Shown piece after piece: positions 52,516 through 61,519 of a stretch of 64,000 nt of DNA. A program made the translations under genes and the position numbers. Under the pieces are notes generated by a model that worked only from the letters and a program-made list of their open reading frames with translations, did no database searches and was not told the DNA's origin. Within the stretch, counting starts at the first letter, position 1. Each line of letters starts with the position of its first letter. This DNA is from Fibrobacter sp. UWR4 (GTDB lineage: Bacteria > Fibrobacterota > Fibrobacteria > Fibrobacterales > Fibrobacteraceae), in contig NZ_QGDU01000001.1 of NCBI RefSeq assembly GCF_003149045.1, forward strand, positions 128,458 to 192,457, read 5' to 3'.

Positions 52516-55083
52516 ATGAATAAATTGAAGGATTTTCTCGCGAATAATTTTGACAAAAAGACGGTTTTGACCTCTTTTGGTCTTACTTTGGTGGTTCTTG
52601 TTGTCGCTTTTTTAATTTTTGAGTTCTCCTCGGTACCTTTTGCCCGTCGAATCGATATTCAACTGGGGTATTATTCCATCCTTCTTACGTTTATTCTTCT
52701 GCTGGTGGGTGTAGGACTTAACATCCCCTTCATTTCCAAAAATCTCAAGGGGTTCCTGCCCAGCGGCAAATCCATTTGTGTCCTTGCCGTTGTGACCCTG
52801 ATTTTCTCCGTATTCATGTTCAACAATATCGGCAATACCCACCGAGTCCTCAGCGATGAAACCAGCTGGGAGTCCATGGGCTTGCAGATGTATTTCCAGC
52901 ATTCTGGCGGTATCTGTAACGAAGGTGAATGGCTGGATGGCAAGCTGAACTGCGTGACGGAAGTGAACAACTTCAAGGGCAAGGCTCTTGGCTTTGTCTA
53001 TTCCTTGCTGTTCAACGTGGCGAAGCCTAATCGCGATACGGCCTTGCTGGTGAACTACCCGTTCTACGTGTTCAGCCTGTTCTTCTTCTTCCTGGCGCTT
53101 GCCCAGTGGTTTAAGCGGAAGAAGTGGGTCGACGTTCCGACTAGTCCTGTAGGCGGGAAGCTTACCACCGAAAAGAAACTACAGATGGTGCCTAACGAGG
53201 GGGCTGCACTTGCCGCAGCCGTTTTCCTGGGGGGCATGCCTATCTATCTGCTCCAGGCTCGATCTGCTTCCACGGAAGTACTGTATATTTTCCTTCTTTC
53301 CGCTCTTATGGCTTGGTATGCCTTTGTGCCTGCCAACAAGGTGACCTGGAAACACTTCCTCCTGACCGTGCCTCTGCTTGGATTCTTTGCCCAGACACGT
53401 CAGGAAACGGTTTTCGCCTTTATTCCTTTTGCCTTGTATTACCATAAGTACTTCCTGGAGAAGTTCTACAGACTGCCCGCCTTTGTGGCTGCGGTTGTCT
53501 TTGTGAGCTGGCCTTCCGTCAATACTATGGCCGCTTACCGAGGCTATGATTTCCAGGGGGGCGAACATGCGGCTCATTCCCTGGATAACTTCATATTCAA
53601 TATGAAGACCAATCTGGAAGTGATGATGAATCTGGACAAGGATCCCGCTTTTGGCGGCATCATGCAGAATCCCTTCTACACCAGTTTCACTGTCATTCTG
53701 CTGATAGCCACGGTTTGGCTGCTGATTCGTACCATTGTCTGGCGTAAATACTGGCGAGGCCTTGTTCTGGGACTTGCGTTCTGTATCCAGATTTTCGTCA
53801 TTCTTTTGAATGTTTCTGGTACTTTCACCATCGATATCAATCAGCGCTACGTGCTTGTGGCCTTGCCTTTGTTTGCCTTGATTATGGCGTTGGGCCTTTA
53901 TGATGCACTGCAGTTTGCTACCAAGATGAGGGTGGATGCCGCTGGTAATATTGTTGCCGTAGTAGCTTGCTTGCTTTCCTTGGGACTGATGGTTTATCAT
54001 GGGGATAGCTTCCGCAACAACATGCTTTATTACAGGAATAAGCTCCTTGCCGAAGAAGACTATCTGGACCGAGCTCTGGAAAACTACCCGGAAAATTCCA
54101 TTTTCATTTATGCTCGTCCCTGGCAGATGCTTGCTTCCGGTCATAGCTCCTACAGTGAACGTACTTTCATTGGCTGGGATCTGGAAACTTTCGCCCAGAA
54201 AATGCGTACCTCCGGCGGAAACATTTATGTAGTCCGCGGTCAGGACGGTTATGGCGAACTGAACCGCAAGAGCCGTGTGGTTGGTTTCAAGACCACCGAC
54301 CAGATGGATGAAATTCTCAAGGATTATAAGCACGAACGTGTCCTTTGGGAACCGCGTCTGTTTGGCTATCCGCTGGCGATGTACAAGATTAATGCCAAAC
54401 GCGGTGTGTCGGATTATCAACAGAAGTTCTATGTTAGCGATATGGAAAACAACGCCTTTGTTGTGAACAAGAACTTCCCGGAAGGACTGTCCTGTACTTA
54501 TTCTCTCAATGGGGAATTGCAGGAAGACTTGCACCTGACTCTGGACGTGGATACCTTGAACCTGGATTCCACCAAGATTGTTAAGGGCATGAACAGGACA
54601 AATATTGATTGCCTGATGCCGGATAGTGATACCTTGCATGTGATCAAGGACTTCTTCGTGAATGGGGAAGGTGTACTTCTCCTGTCCGAACTTAGGATGT
54701 CCGGCTTTACTCAGGATTGGGGTGAACCTCAAGTCAATACCACGGTGGAACATCGTCGCTTGACTTTGAATGGAACGGCCTATCGTTATGGCATCGGTTC
54801 TCATGCGAACTCCAGCCTGGTTTACCGCCTGCCTTCTCCGTTCAAGACGTTCCACGGAACCATTGGCCTGGATGACGAAAGCGTCTGCGGTGATGGCGCT
54901 AGCTTTATTGTGGCGGGTGATGGTCGTGAACTGTTCCGCAGTAAGCGCATGTATTCCATGGATGTCCAGAATATTGATGTGGACATTAGTGGTGTGAACG
55001 TATTGGAATTGCGAATCGACATGGGCGGTGATAAGGACTGCGACCATGGTGATTGGGCTAATATATGGTTGGAAGCCCGCTAA
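52516..55083 (+). CDS. Large membrane protein with C-terminal NPCBM-like domain
   Basis: 855 residues from the ATG at 52516. About 12 hydrophobic segments (residues 15-480) resemble dolichol-linked-sugar glycosyltransferases of GT-C type. The extracytoplasmic loop DETSWESMGLQ carries acidic residues where GT-C enzymes have catalytic Asp or Glu. The C-terminal part (GEGVLLLSELRMSGFTQDWG...GIGSHANSSLVYRLPSPFKT...DHGDWANIWLEAR) matches an NPCBM carbohydrate-binding domain. The stop lies inside the next gene's start (19-bp overlap). Confidence 0.78.
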   Translation: MNKLKDFLANNFDKKTVLTSFGLTLVVLVVAFLIFEFSSVPFARRIDIQLGYYSILLTFILLLVGVGLNIPFISKNLKGFLPSGKSICVLAVVTLIFSVFMFNNIGNTHRVLSDETSWESMGLQMYFQHSGGICNEGEWLDGKLNCVTEVNNFKGKALGFVYSLLFNVAKPNRDTALLVNYPFYVFSLFFFFLALAQWFKRKKWVDVPTSPVGGKLTTEKKLQMVPNEGAALAAAVFLGGMPIYLLQARSASTEVLYIFLLSALMAWYAFVPANKVTWKHFLLTVPLLGFFAQTRQETVFAFIPFALYYHKYFLEKFYRLPAFVAAVVFVSWPSVNTMAAYRGYDFQGGEHAAHSLDNFIFNMKTNLEVMMNLDKDPAFGGIMQNPFYTSFTVILLIATVWLLIRTIVWRKYWRGLVLGLAFCIQIFVILLNVSGTFTIDINQRYVLVALPLFALIMALGLYDALQFATKMRVDAAGNIVAVVACLLSLGLMVYHGDSFRNNMLYYRNKLLAEEDYLDRALENYPENSIFIYARPWQMLASGHSSYSERTFIGWDLETFAQKMRTSGGNIYVVRGQDGYGELNRKSRVVGFKTTDQMDEILKDYKHERVLWEPRLFGYPLAMYKINAKRGVSDYQQKFYVSDMENNAFVVNKNFPEGLSCTYSLNGELQEDLHLTLDVDTLNLDSTKIVKGMNRTNIDCLMPDSDTLHVIKDFFVNGEGVLLLSELRMSGFTQDWGEPQVNTTVEHRRLTLNGTAYRYGIGSHANSSLVYRLPSPFKTFHGTIGLDDESVCGDGASFIVAGDGRELFRSKRMYSMDVQNIDVDISGVNVLELRIDMGGDKDCDHGDWANIWLEAR

Positions 55084-56195
55084 AAGCTCTGATCGCACCT
55101 TTGGACTGGGGATTAGGGCACGCCACTCGCTGTGTGCCTATTATCCGCGAGTATTTGCGTCAAGGAGCCCATGTTGAAATTGCGGTGGTGAAATCCAATG
55201 CCGCATTTTTCCGCGGTGCATTTCCAAACTTGCGTCAACGTCTAGTTCCTTCCTACAATATTGTGTATCCCAAGCATGGATACAATATGGGATTGTGGCT
55301 TGTCAAAAATGGCGCCCACCTGAATAAGGTCATTCGATTTGAGCATCGCTTTGCGGAAGAGATGGTGGAACGTCACCATTATGACGTGCTGGTGTCGGAC
55401 AATCGCTTTGGCTTTTACAGCCATAAGGCAAAGTCCATCTACATGACTCACCAGCGACGCATTGCGTTCCCGCCTATGCTTTCCGCTTTCGAGTCGATGG
55501 GCATTATGTGGCACTGTTCCATTATGCGTCATTTTGATGAGGTCTGGGTTCCTGATATTCCTGGCGCACCCGGTTATGCAGGGAACATGTCCCATGTGAA
55601 ATTCTGCCCCAGGCCTGTAAAGTACGTGGGGCTTTTGTCCCGATTCCAGGATGCACGTCAAACGGCCAACCCTCTGGAAACGGTTTCTGTGAACGAGCCT
55701 AAGGGGCCTTACCAGTTCGTGGCAGTGGTCTCCGGAGTGGAACCTGCGAGAGGCCGTTTCGAAAAACGTCTTGCGGATATTTTTGGAAGTATTCCTGGAA
55801 GGCACGCCATTATCCAGGGGCGTCCCTCTGCGGGTATCAAGACGTGGACGGAAGGCAATACGGATTATTTCACCCATTTGCCTGATGATCAGTTTGCGAA
55901 TGTGATCAAGTCCGCGAAATGGATAGTTTCCCGTGGCGGTTACAGTACCATTATGGATATGGCTGTACTAGGCGCGAAATGCGTGCTTGTACCTACGCCG
56001 GGACAGTATGAACAAGTGGTTCTTGCGAGAGATCTTAGCAAGTCCCATCAGGCGGTTACCCTTGGGGAAGAGGAACTGAATAAGGATTCCTTGCTGGATT
56101 CTGTTGACGAATGTGATGTCCAGATTCCTGCCGCACAAAATAATGACTTGCTTAAAACAGCCGTCGTCCAATCTTTTAGAAAAAAGAAAGTTTAA
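55065..56195 (+). CDS. MurG-like (GT28-type) glycosyltransferase
   Basis: 376 residues. N-terminal APLDWGLGHATRC is the glycosyltransferase-B GxxGH-type motif. The C-terminal domain shows QGRPSAG, WIVSRGGYSTIMDMAVLG (UDP-sugar site as in MurG) and VLVPTPGQYEQ. It starts within the preceding membrane gene (ATG at 55065, 19-bp overlap), suggesting coupled translation and a shared lipid- or glycan-linked pathway. Acceptor unknown. Confidence 0.8.
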   Translation: MVGSPLKALIAPLDWGLGHATRCVPIIREYLRQGAHVEIAVVKSNAAFFRGAFPNLRQRLVPSYNIVYPKHGYNMGLWLVKNGAHLNKVIRFEHRFAEEMVERHHYDVLVSDNRFGFYSHKAKSIYMTHQRRIAFPPMLSAFESMGIMWHCSIMRHFDEVWVPDIPGAPGYAGNMSHVKFCPRPVKYVGLLSRFQDARQTANPLETVSVNEPKGPYQFVAVVSGVEPARGRFEKRLADIFGSIPGRHAIIQGRPSAGIKTWTEGNTDYFTHLPDDQFANVIKSAKWIVSRGGYSTIMDMAVLGAKCVLVPTPGQYEQVVLARDLSKSHQAVTLGEEELNKDSLLDSVDECDVQIPAAQNNDLLKTAVVQSFRKKKV

Positions 56196-56214
56196 TTAGA
56201 GAAAAGGAAAAATC

Positions 56215-56904
56215 ATGCCTCAGTTTATTCTCGCATTTCCTATGAATGTTGGCGTTGCCGACAATATTGTGATTAACGAAAACGTTTCCATTGCGGCCGA
56301 CGCAAAATCCGTCATGATTCCCGGTTGCGGCGTGATGTTTAATGTGGTCCGTAAGGATGCGGTCCCTCAGTTGCTGGATATTTTCAAGGAACACCAGGAT
56401 ATTTCTGCCGAAGCCGCCGCTGCTATTGAACAGCACAAATCCTTATTGTTCCTGCTGGGCGAAGCCAAGTCCATCGAAGATGTGACTCAGGTAAATATGG
56501 CCATCCTCAAGCTGTTCTCTGCTGGCGCACAGGGCGTGTATATGCAGCAGTCCGGCGCCGCCTGGAGCGTGGATGGATTCCGCGATGAACTGGGCGATGG
56601 GGAATATCCCATGGATCCGTGGATTAACTTTGTGGAACACGGTGACCTGATTTATACCTTGGGCCTTGCCTGCTTTGCCCTGCCTGATTTGAGCATTTCC
56701 TCTTCCATTGAAGAAGCCCAGGAAGCCTTGCTTCTGGCTGCTGATAGCCTGTTTGGCGATGGTATTCCTGCCAAGTCCGGTTCCGAAGTGGATCTGGGTG
56801 ATGACGAAGTTTATGTGCTTCGTTCCGAAACCAAGATCCCGTTCCCCAAGGATTCTCCGGAATTCAACAAGGGCGGCATTCTCCGCCTGAACAAGAAGAA
56901 GTAA
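56215..56904 (+). CDS. Cytoplasmic protein of unknown function
   Basis: 229 residues, no signal peptide or membrane segment. The N-terminus (MPQFILAFPMNVGVADNIVI) and the middle (FSAGAQGVYMQQSGAAWS) resemble DUF4261-type proteins, but this is weak. Acidic C-terminal part, basic last residues. It follows the glycosyltransferase by 19 bp. Confidence 0.65.
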   Translation: MPQFILAFPMNVGVADNIVINENVSIAADAKSVMIPGCGVMFNVVRKDAVPQLLDIFKEHQDISAEAAAAIEQHKSLLFLLGEAKSIEDVTQVNMAILKLFSAGAQGVYMQQSGAAWSVDGFRDELGDGEYPMDPWINFVEHGDLIYTLGLACFALPDLSISSSIEEAQEALLLAADSLFGDGIPAKSGSEVDLGDDEVYVLRSETKIPFPKDSPEFNKGGILRLNKKK

Positions 56905-56927
56905 AGCTATCCTGAGTAAAAACCCAA

Positions 56928-56960
56928 CGTCATCCTGAGCGGCGAAGCCGCGAAGGATCC
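56928..56960. repeat. Dispersed palindromic repeat CGTCATCCTGAGCGG...AAGGATCC
   Basis: ATCCT-x-GCGGC-GAA-GCCGC-x-AGGAT hairpin between two convergent genes. This type of repeat is common in many bacterial genomes and may act as a transcription terminator here. A related element at 62493-62519 also begins with CGTCAT. Confidence 0.6.
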
Positions 56961-56964
56961 AGAC

Positions 56965-57735
56965 CTAAAGTTCTATTAAACGAATATGGCCGGGTTTTAA
57001 ATCGCCTAGTATGAATTGGTCAATTTGAATGCGGACAAGACGCTGGACTTCAAAACCTAAGTGAGCCAGCATTCTGCGGATTTGACGATTCTTGCCTTCG
57101 TCCAGCACGATTTCCAGCCAGCAATTCTTTTCGCCTTCCTGGTGCATCTTTGCTGATACCGCATGCATGAATTCCGCTTGTTCTCCAAAGACTCTCGGGG
57201 GGACGGTAAAACCGTCCTCCATTTTTCTTAAGTCGTCGGGAGAGGGTTTTCCCGATGTCTGCACCCGATAAACTTTTAAATGTTCTGCAGGTCGGTCCTG
57301 CCTAGGCTCCATAATGCTGTTGGCCCATTCCGTATCGTTGGTAAAAAGCAGCAAGCCTTCGCTGGCGGCGTCAAGACGACCTACAGGGGAAGTGTGGGGA
57401 ACACTTTTTCCAGGATACATCTTGATGTACTGTTCTGCAAAAACTTCCATGACGGTCTTGCGACCTTTTTCATCGTTTGCGGTAGTCACCACGCCGCGGG
57501 GCTTGTTCATCATGAAATAGATTTTCTGATTAGCCTCGACTTTCTGGCCGTTGACGGTAATTTCGTCCTGTTCTCGGGCGGGGGCGTCGGGATCAAGTAC
57601 CTGGCGCCCATTCAGTTTTACGCATCCTTCACGAACAAGAGCCTCTGCCTTGCTACGGCTGCAAAAGCCCCGTTTGGAGATGACGCGGGCGACGCCGTGG
57701 GCGCCTTTGGATGGTTTATTGCTCTTGAAATGCAT
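56965..57735 (-). CDS. RluB/RsuA-family pseudouridine synthase
   Basis: 256 residues. N-terminal S4-type RNA-binding domain (SKRGFCSRSKAEALVREGCVKLNG), then FMMNKPRGVVTT, the catalytic Asp motif VGRLDAASEGLLLFTND, and C-terminal EGKNRQIRRMLAHLG. Likely modifies 23S rRNA like RluB, or 16S rRNA like RsuA. It overlaps the arginase-fold gene by about 20 bp. Confidence 0.9.
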   Translation of the reverse strand: MHFKSNKPSKGAHGVARVISKRGFCSRSKAEALVREGCVKLNGRQVLDPDAPAREQDEITVNGQKVEANQKIYFMMNKPRGVVTTANDEKGRKTVMEVFAEQYIKMYPGKSVPHTSPVGRLDAASEGLLLFTNDTEWANSIMEPRQDRPAEHLKVYRVQTSGKPSPDDLRKMEDGFTVPPRVFGEQAEFMHAVSAKMHQEGEKNCWLEIVLDEGKNRQIRRMLAHLGFEVQRLVRIQIDQFILGDLKPGHIRLIEL

Positions 57736-58522
57736 TGCTGATTAAAGTATATAGCTTTTTGTTCAGTTCGTTGTTCAACTGGTCTGCATTTCCCGCATCC
57801 GAAAAGTCGCAGTCCTTTCCCCGTTCCCCGCAGATGTCTACGCCTAGAATCCTGTGGTTCTTAAAAAGTACGAGCAGGGTTTCTTCCAGCTGCGTATAGG
57901 TAAGGCTTCCCTGATCCCAGTTGGTGGCTGCGTCTTCCTTGCAAAGGGCGTCCTTGTCGATGCTGATGTAAACGTTCGATGTGGATGGAATTTGCGCCAG
58001 GACCTGTTCTGCCACGGGAGCTCCGTCCAGGACGTCGCTTTCCTTGATGAAGGTCACTCGGTCGACGTATTTGTCGAATTCTGCGGTAGGGTCTTTTTTC
58101 AAGTCTTCGATCAGTTGGTCGGATACCCCAATCAGGATTACGTTTTGAACATTCTTGTTGTGGTCGAGGACTTCCTTGACCCATCCGCCACAACTCAGTA
58201 TCCCTTCAAAGCGGGGAGGCTGCATGTCGGGATGATGATCAAAAATGACCAGGCTAAACTGCTTTTCAAGCGGGTCTGTCCACAGCTTGCTCATGTAATG
58301 ATAATTGCCGTTATCGAAGAAGTGGACGCCTGGATGTTCACCGGAATTCTTGTGTACAAAAGGTCGAATTTCCGCCTGTGCATCATCGTCGCAATAGCAG
58401 TCTGTACCATTAATTTGGGTGCAATCAAGCCAATTTACATCAGAATTTTGTTTAAGTTCCAGCATGAAAGGCTGTTCTTTGTAAACAAAAGTAAAATCCT
58501 GAACGCTTGTTAGAAATTTCAT
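57716..58522 (-). CDS. Arginase/deacetylase-fold protein
   Basis: 268 residues. The pattern FFDNGNYHY, VIFDHHPDMQPP, YISIDKDAL and GVDICGERG fits the metal-binding motifs of the arginase/agmatinase fold, with Asp and His positions resembling binuclear Mn sites. It is probably a UPF0489-like or ureohydrolase-type enzyme. The substrate is not known. Confidence 0.7.
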   Translation of the reverse strand: MKFLTSVQDFTFVYKEQPFMLELKQNSDVNWLDCTQINGTDCYCDDDAQAEIRPFVHKNSGEHPGVHFFDNGNYHYMSKLWTDPLEKQFSLVIFDHHPDMQPPRFEGILSCGGWVKEVLDHNKNVQNVILIGVSDQLIEDLKKDPTAEFDKYVDRVTFIKESDVLDGAPVAEQVLAQIPSTSNVYISIDKDALCKEDAATNWDQGSLTYTQLEETLLVLFKNHRILGVDICGERGKDCDFSDAGNADQLNNELNKKLYTLISNAFQEQ

Positions 58523-58557
58523 ACCGCAAAATTACAAAAAAATTTATTTTTGGCGCC

Positions 58558-59328
58558 ATGATGACCAAGAAACATGTTGCTGTAATTCTTTCGATTATTT
58601 CCGTTCTTGCGATCGCCTTTTTTGTCCGCGGCTGGTATGTTTTCTACCAGTGTGGCGCTGTGGAACAGTGCCTGGCGGATTCTAGCTATTTCCAGCATAT
58701 TGCCAAGTTCTCTGTAACCACCCTCATCACCATTATGGCCTTGTTCTGTGGTAGTAAATACTGTATTTGCAAGCGTGACCGCAGACTTCTCCAGGTAGGC
58801 ATGCTTTGCGCTTTCTGTGCCGATATTTGCTTCAAGATCCTGCACAATGTGACTCATTTGTTTGAGCATAGTGCTGATTATACTTTGATGGGCATTAACT
58901 TCTTTATGGTTTTCCAGTCCATCTTTATTTATCGCCACACTCGTACCAGTGATACGGATGATCATGTTCCTTGGATTATTGTAATTCCCTTTGCAGTGAT
59001 GTTCGTTTTCAATGCGCTTCACCTTTTCGGTGTGTTTGAAGCAGCCCTGATTCCTACTGTTGCAACTTATGCCGCATTCCTGATCTGCTCTCTGATTGTG
59101 GCTTGTAATGTCCCGAAGATTGGCTATTTCTCTCCGAAGAATTCGACCATCATCAAGTATGGCATGATTTTGTTCTTCCTTGGTGATGTTTGCGTGGGCT
59201 TGTCCCTTGCAACTGGCCCGGATCACAGTATCCAGGAAATTGTGGCTACTGTTGCCAATAATTTCGTCTGGTATTTCTATGTACCCGCTCTCCTTTGCCT
59301 GGTATTGAGCGGCTACAAGAGAGATTAA
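58558..59328 (+). CDS. Polytopic membrane protein (YhhN-like)
   Basis: 256 residues from the ATG at 58558 (58561 is also possible), seven to eight hydrophobic segments. The C-terminal stretch GMILFFLGDVCVGLSLATG with NNFVWYFYVPALL recalls YhhN/lysoplasmalogenase proteins. The assignment is weak. The stop overlaps the yhhQ stop on the other strand. Confidence 0.6.
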   Translation: MMTKKHVAVILSIISVLAIAFFVRGWYVFYQCGAVEQCLADSSYFQHIAKFSVTTLITIMALFCGSKYCICKRDRRLLQVGMLCAFCADICFKILHNVTHLFEHSADYTLMGINFFMVFQSIFIYRHTRTSDTDDHVPWIIVIPFAVMFVFNALHLFGVFEAALIPTVATYAAFLICSLIVACNVPKIGYFSPKNSTIIKYGMILFFLGDVCVGLSLATGPDHSIQEIVATVANNFVWYFYVPALLCLVLSGYKRD

Positions 59329-60032
59329 TTCTGGATTCGGAATTCTTCAAGAACGACATCCTTCTCGTTGGGGCGAGAATTCTTCGTTAATAGGTAGAAG
59401 ATGGGGGTGTCGCAGGCGGCAAGCAGCATCTTGAATACGTACTGGCCTACCATCATGGAAAGGAGAACGGGACGCATTTCTGCTTGGAACAGCCAACCAA
59501 AACCAAGGCCGAAAGCGATGCCGATAAATACCACGGTATCCAGGATCTGGCTGGTCATGGTAGAAGCATTGTTCCAGATCCAGCGATGTTTCGTATCCCC
59601 ATGTTTTGCGATGTAGCGGTCACGGATATTGTGGAATACCCAGATGTCCCATTTTTGGGCGATGAGGTAGCCTGCAAGACTTGCCACCACGAATACCCAG
59701 TTTTGTCCCAGGAGCTTCACGTAGGTTTCTTGCATGTTGGCATCCGCTGCGGGGAGGTGCTGGGTCAGCAATATCAAGAGGGTGGCGAATACTTGACCCA
59801 CTAAGCCGAAAATGACCGCCTTGTTGGCTTCTTTCTTTCCCCAGATTTCTCCGATGACATCAGTAGCGAGAAAAGTGAATGCGTAGCAAACTCCTGCGCC
59901 AGGCAAGGTAATTTTGCTTCCAAAAAGGCTAAAGCCCGTGTACATCAGTTTGGCAGTGACTACGTTTGATATGACGAGGCCGACGGTAAAGATGATATTC
60001 AGAAGAATTAAGTTTTCGTTAGTCTTTTTCAT
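59325..60032 (-). CDS. yhhQ: Queuosine-precursor transporter YhhQ (VUT family)
   Basis: 235 residues with about six membrane segments. Family motifs: ISNVVTAKL, FLATDVIGEIWGKKEANKAV, RWIWNNASTMTSQILDTVVFIGIAFG. It imports preQ0/preQ1-type bases in E. coli. It follows queC by 12 bp in an operon of queuosine genes, so salvage and synthesis are combined. Confidence 0.9.
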   Translation of the reverse strand: MKKTNENLILLNIIFTVGLVISNVVTAKLMYTGFSLFGSKITLPGAGVCYAFTFLATDVIGEIWGKKEANKAVIFGLVGQVFATLLILLTQHLPAADANMQETYVKLLGQNWVFVVASLAGYLIAQKWDIWVFHNIRDRYIAKHGDTKHRWIWNNASTMTSQILDTVVFIGIAFGLGFGWLFQAEMRPVLLSMMVGQYVFKMLLAACDTPIFYLLTKNSRPNEKDVVLEEFRIQN

Positions 60033-60044
60033 TGTTTTAAATCC

Positions 60045-60791
60045 TTATGGGATTGCAGGGTCCTTTGCGTTGTTGGCTTCGAATGCTCGGGCGCGATCGA
60101 TGCAGGTGCCGCATTCGCCGCAGGGCTTTTCGCCACCTTCGTAGCAACTCCAGGTCAGTTCAAAGGGTACCTTCAGCTCGAGGCCTTTTTTGACGACTTC
60201 TGCTTTTGAAAGTCCTGCGAAAGGCGCTGTGACGCGAACCTGCTCGTAGGTGCCGATGGAGATGGCTTTGCTCATGGTATTCACGAATTCTTCGCTGCAG
60301 TCGGCGTAGGCGTTGCCGGCGGCATCATCGCCATGGGCGCCCAGGTAAATTTCAACGTCATCATTTTCAAAAATGCTTTGGGCGAGGCTTGCACAGACGC
60401 TGAGCATTAAACCGTTGCGGAAGGGAACGTAAGTGGAAACTTTCCCTTTGGCGGCGGCAGGCTGCGTGATGCTTGCGGGCTGCATGACGGCTTCTGCTGC
60501 GGCCTTGTTGTCGGCAATTTGCTGCTCGTAGCTTTTGTGCTCGATCGCTTGATTAGATTGGCTTAGCAGGGAACAGTTGGAAAATTGCAGCACGCTGGAC
60601 AAGTCAAATTCGTAATGGGCAAGCTTGTAATAATCAGCAACCTTGCGGGCGCATTCCAGTTCCTTGTTGTGTTTTTGACCGTAAAAAATTGAAGTGGTGG
60701 CGACGTTTTCTGCACCGTACTTTGCCACAGCCATGGCAACGCACACGGTAGAATCAACACCGCCCGAAGAAAGGACGATTGCTTTTTTCAT
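60045..60791 (-). CDS. queC: 7-cyano-7-deazaguanine synthase QueC
   Basis: 248 residues. ATP-pyrophosphatase loop SSGGVDST at residues 8-15, FYGQKHNKEL, YVPFRNGLML, GAHGDDAAGNAYADC and the zinc site SCYEGGEKPCGECGTC. It makes preQ0 from 7-carboxy-7-deazaguanine. It lies between queF and yhhQ on the minus strand, 104 bp from queF. Confidence 0.95.
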   Translation of the reverse strand: MKKAIVLSSGGVDSTVCVAMAVAKYGAENVATTSIFYGQKHNKELECARKVADYYKLAHYEFDLSSVLQFSNCSLLSQSNQAIEHKSYEQQIADNKAAAEAVMQPASITQPAAAKGKVSTYVPFRNGLMLSVCASLAQSIFENDDVEIYLGAHGDDAAGNAYADCSEEFVNTMSKAISIGTYEQVRVTAPFAGLSKAEVVKKGLELKVPFELTWSCYEGGEKPCGECGTCIDRARAFEANNAKDPAIP

Positions 60792-60895
60792 ATTGAAATC
60801 AGGTATGAGGTCGCAGCCCTATTGGACTGCTTTGATGTGCGAGATGAGAAAAAATGAAAGTTTATAACTACCAACAGCCAACAATCAACTGTCTA

Positions 60896-61393
60896 CTACT
60901 TATACTCTCTGCGGTCGACGCTTGCGAACAAGCGGTCGATTGCCTTCTGTTCGTACACGGTACCCGGTTTGCCGTAGTTGGCGAAGGGGTAGATGGAAAT
61001 TCCACCGCGGGGAGTGAAAATACCTTCCACTTCGATGTACTTCGGGTCCAGAAGTTTTACCAAGTCCTTCATGATGATATTGGCGCAGTCTTCGTGGAAG
61101 TCACCGTGATTGCGGAAACTGAAAAGGTACAGCTTCAAGGACTTGGATTCCACAATGTACTGGTCCGGCACGTAGTTGATGCGGATTTCCGCAAAGTCCG
61201 GCTGACCTGTTTTCGGGCAGAGGGATGTAAATTCCGGGCAGTTCAGCATGACCATGTAGTCATTGTCCGGATGCTTGTTGGGGAATCGTTCCAATACTTC
61301 GGGATCGTAATCGTATTTGTACTTGGTGTTCTGATTGCCAAGTAAGGTGACGCCTTCAAGTTCTGCGTCGGTGCGGCCGCATTTCTCGGTCAT
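60896..61393 (-). CDS. queF: NADPH-dependent 7-cyano-7-deazaguanine reductase QueF
   Basis: 165 residues, short-type QueF, which reduces preQ0 to preQ1. The catalytic region is [17 protein letters not shown] (active Cys). [23 protein letters not shown] follows and the end is [15 protein letters not shown]. The ribosome-binding site AGGAG lies inside a preQ1-I riboswitch, so its product can shut off its own translation. Confidence 0.95.
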   Translation of the reverse strand: MTEKCGRTDAELEGVTLLGNQNTKYKYDYDPEVLERFPNKHPDNDYMVMLNCPEFTSLCPKTGQPDFAEIRINYVPDQYIVESKSLKLYLFSFRNHGDFHEDCANIIMKDLVKLLDPKYIEVEGIFTPRGGISIYPFANYGKPGTVYEQKAIDRLFASVDRREYK

Positions 61394-61398
61394 TTTAG

Positions 61399-61439
61399 CT
61401 CCTAGTTTTGTTTTGAGACAGGAGGTTTTCGAACTGTCT
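61399..61439 (-). promoter_or_regulatory. preQ1 class I riboswitch controlling queF translation
   Basis: Minus-strand P1 is AGACAG / CTGTCT (61439-61434 and 61421-61416), with a 12-nt loop TTCGAAAACCTC. An A-rich stretch CAAAACAAAACT then leads into TAGGAG. CCT in the loop can pair with AGG in the tail to form the P2 pseudoknot. That AGG is the queF ribosome-binding site, 5 bases from the ATG. The loop TTC and the AACTAGG tail match the class I consensus. Confidence 0.85.
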
Positions 61440-61519
61440 ACTTTGTTAAGCGGGGAGCAATGTAGAAAAAATTGGGAAGGCTTTCAAGGTTTGCAAGGTG
61501 AAGTGCGCCCCTTGATGCC

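Noticed and set aside
53179-55098. 639-codon minus-strand open frame
   Set aside because: Antisense to the membrane/NPCBM gene; His- and Gln-rich composition typical of reverse-frame translation.
60792-60895. Second preQ1 riboswitch before queC
   Set aside because: A short GCAG/CTGC stem exists, but no A-rich linker or pseudoknot partner near the start codon.
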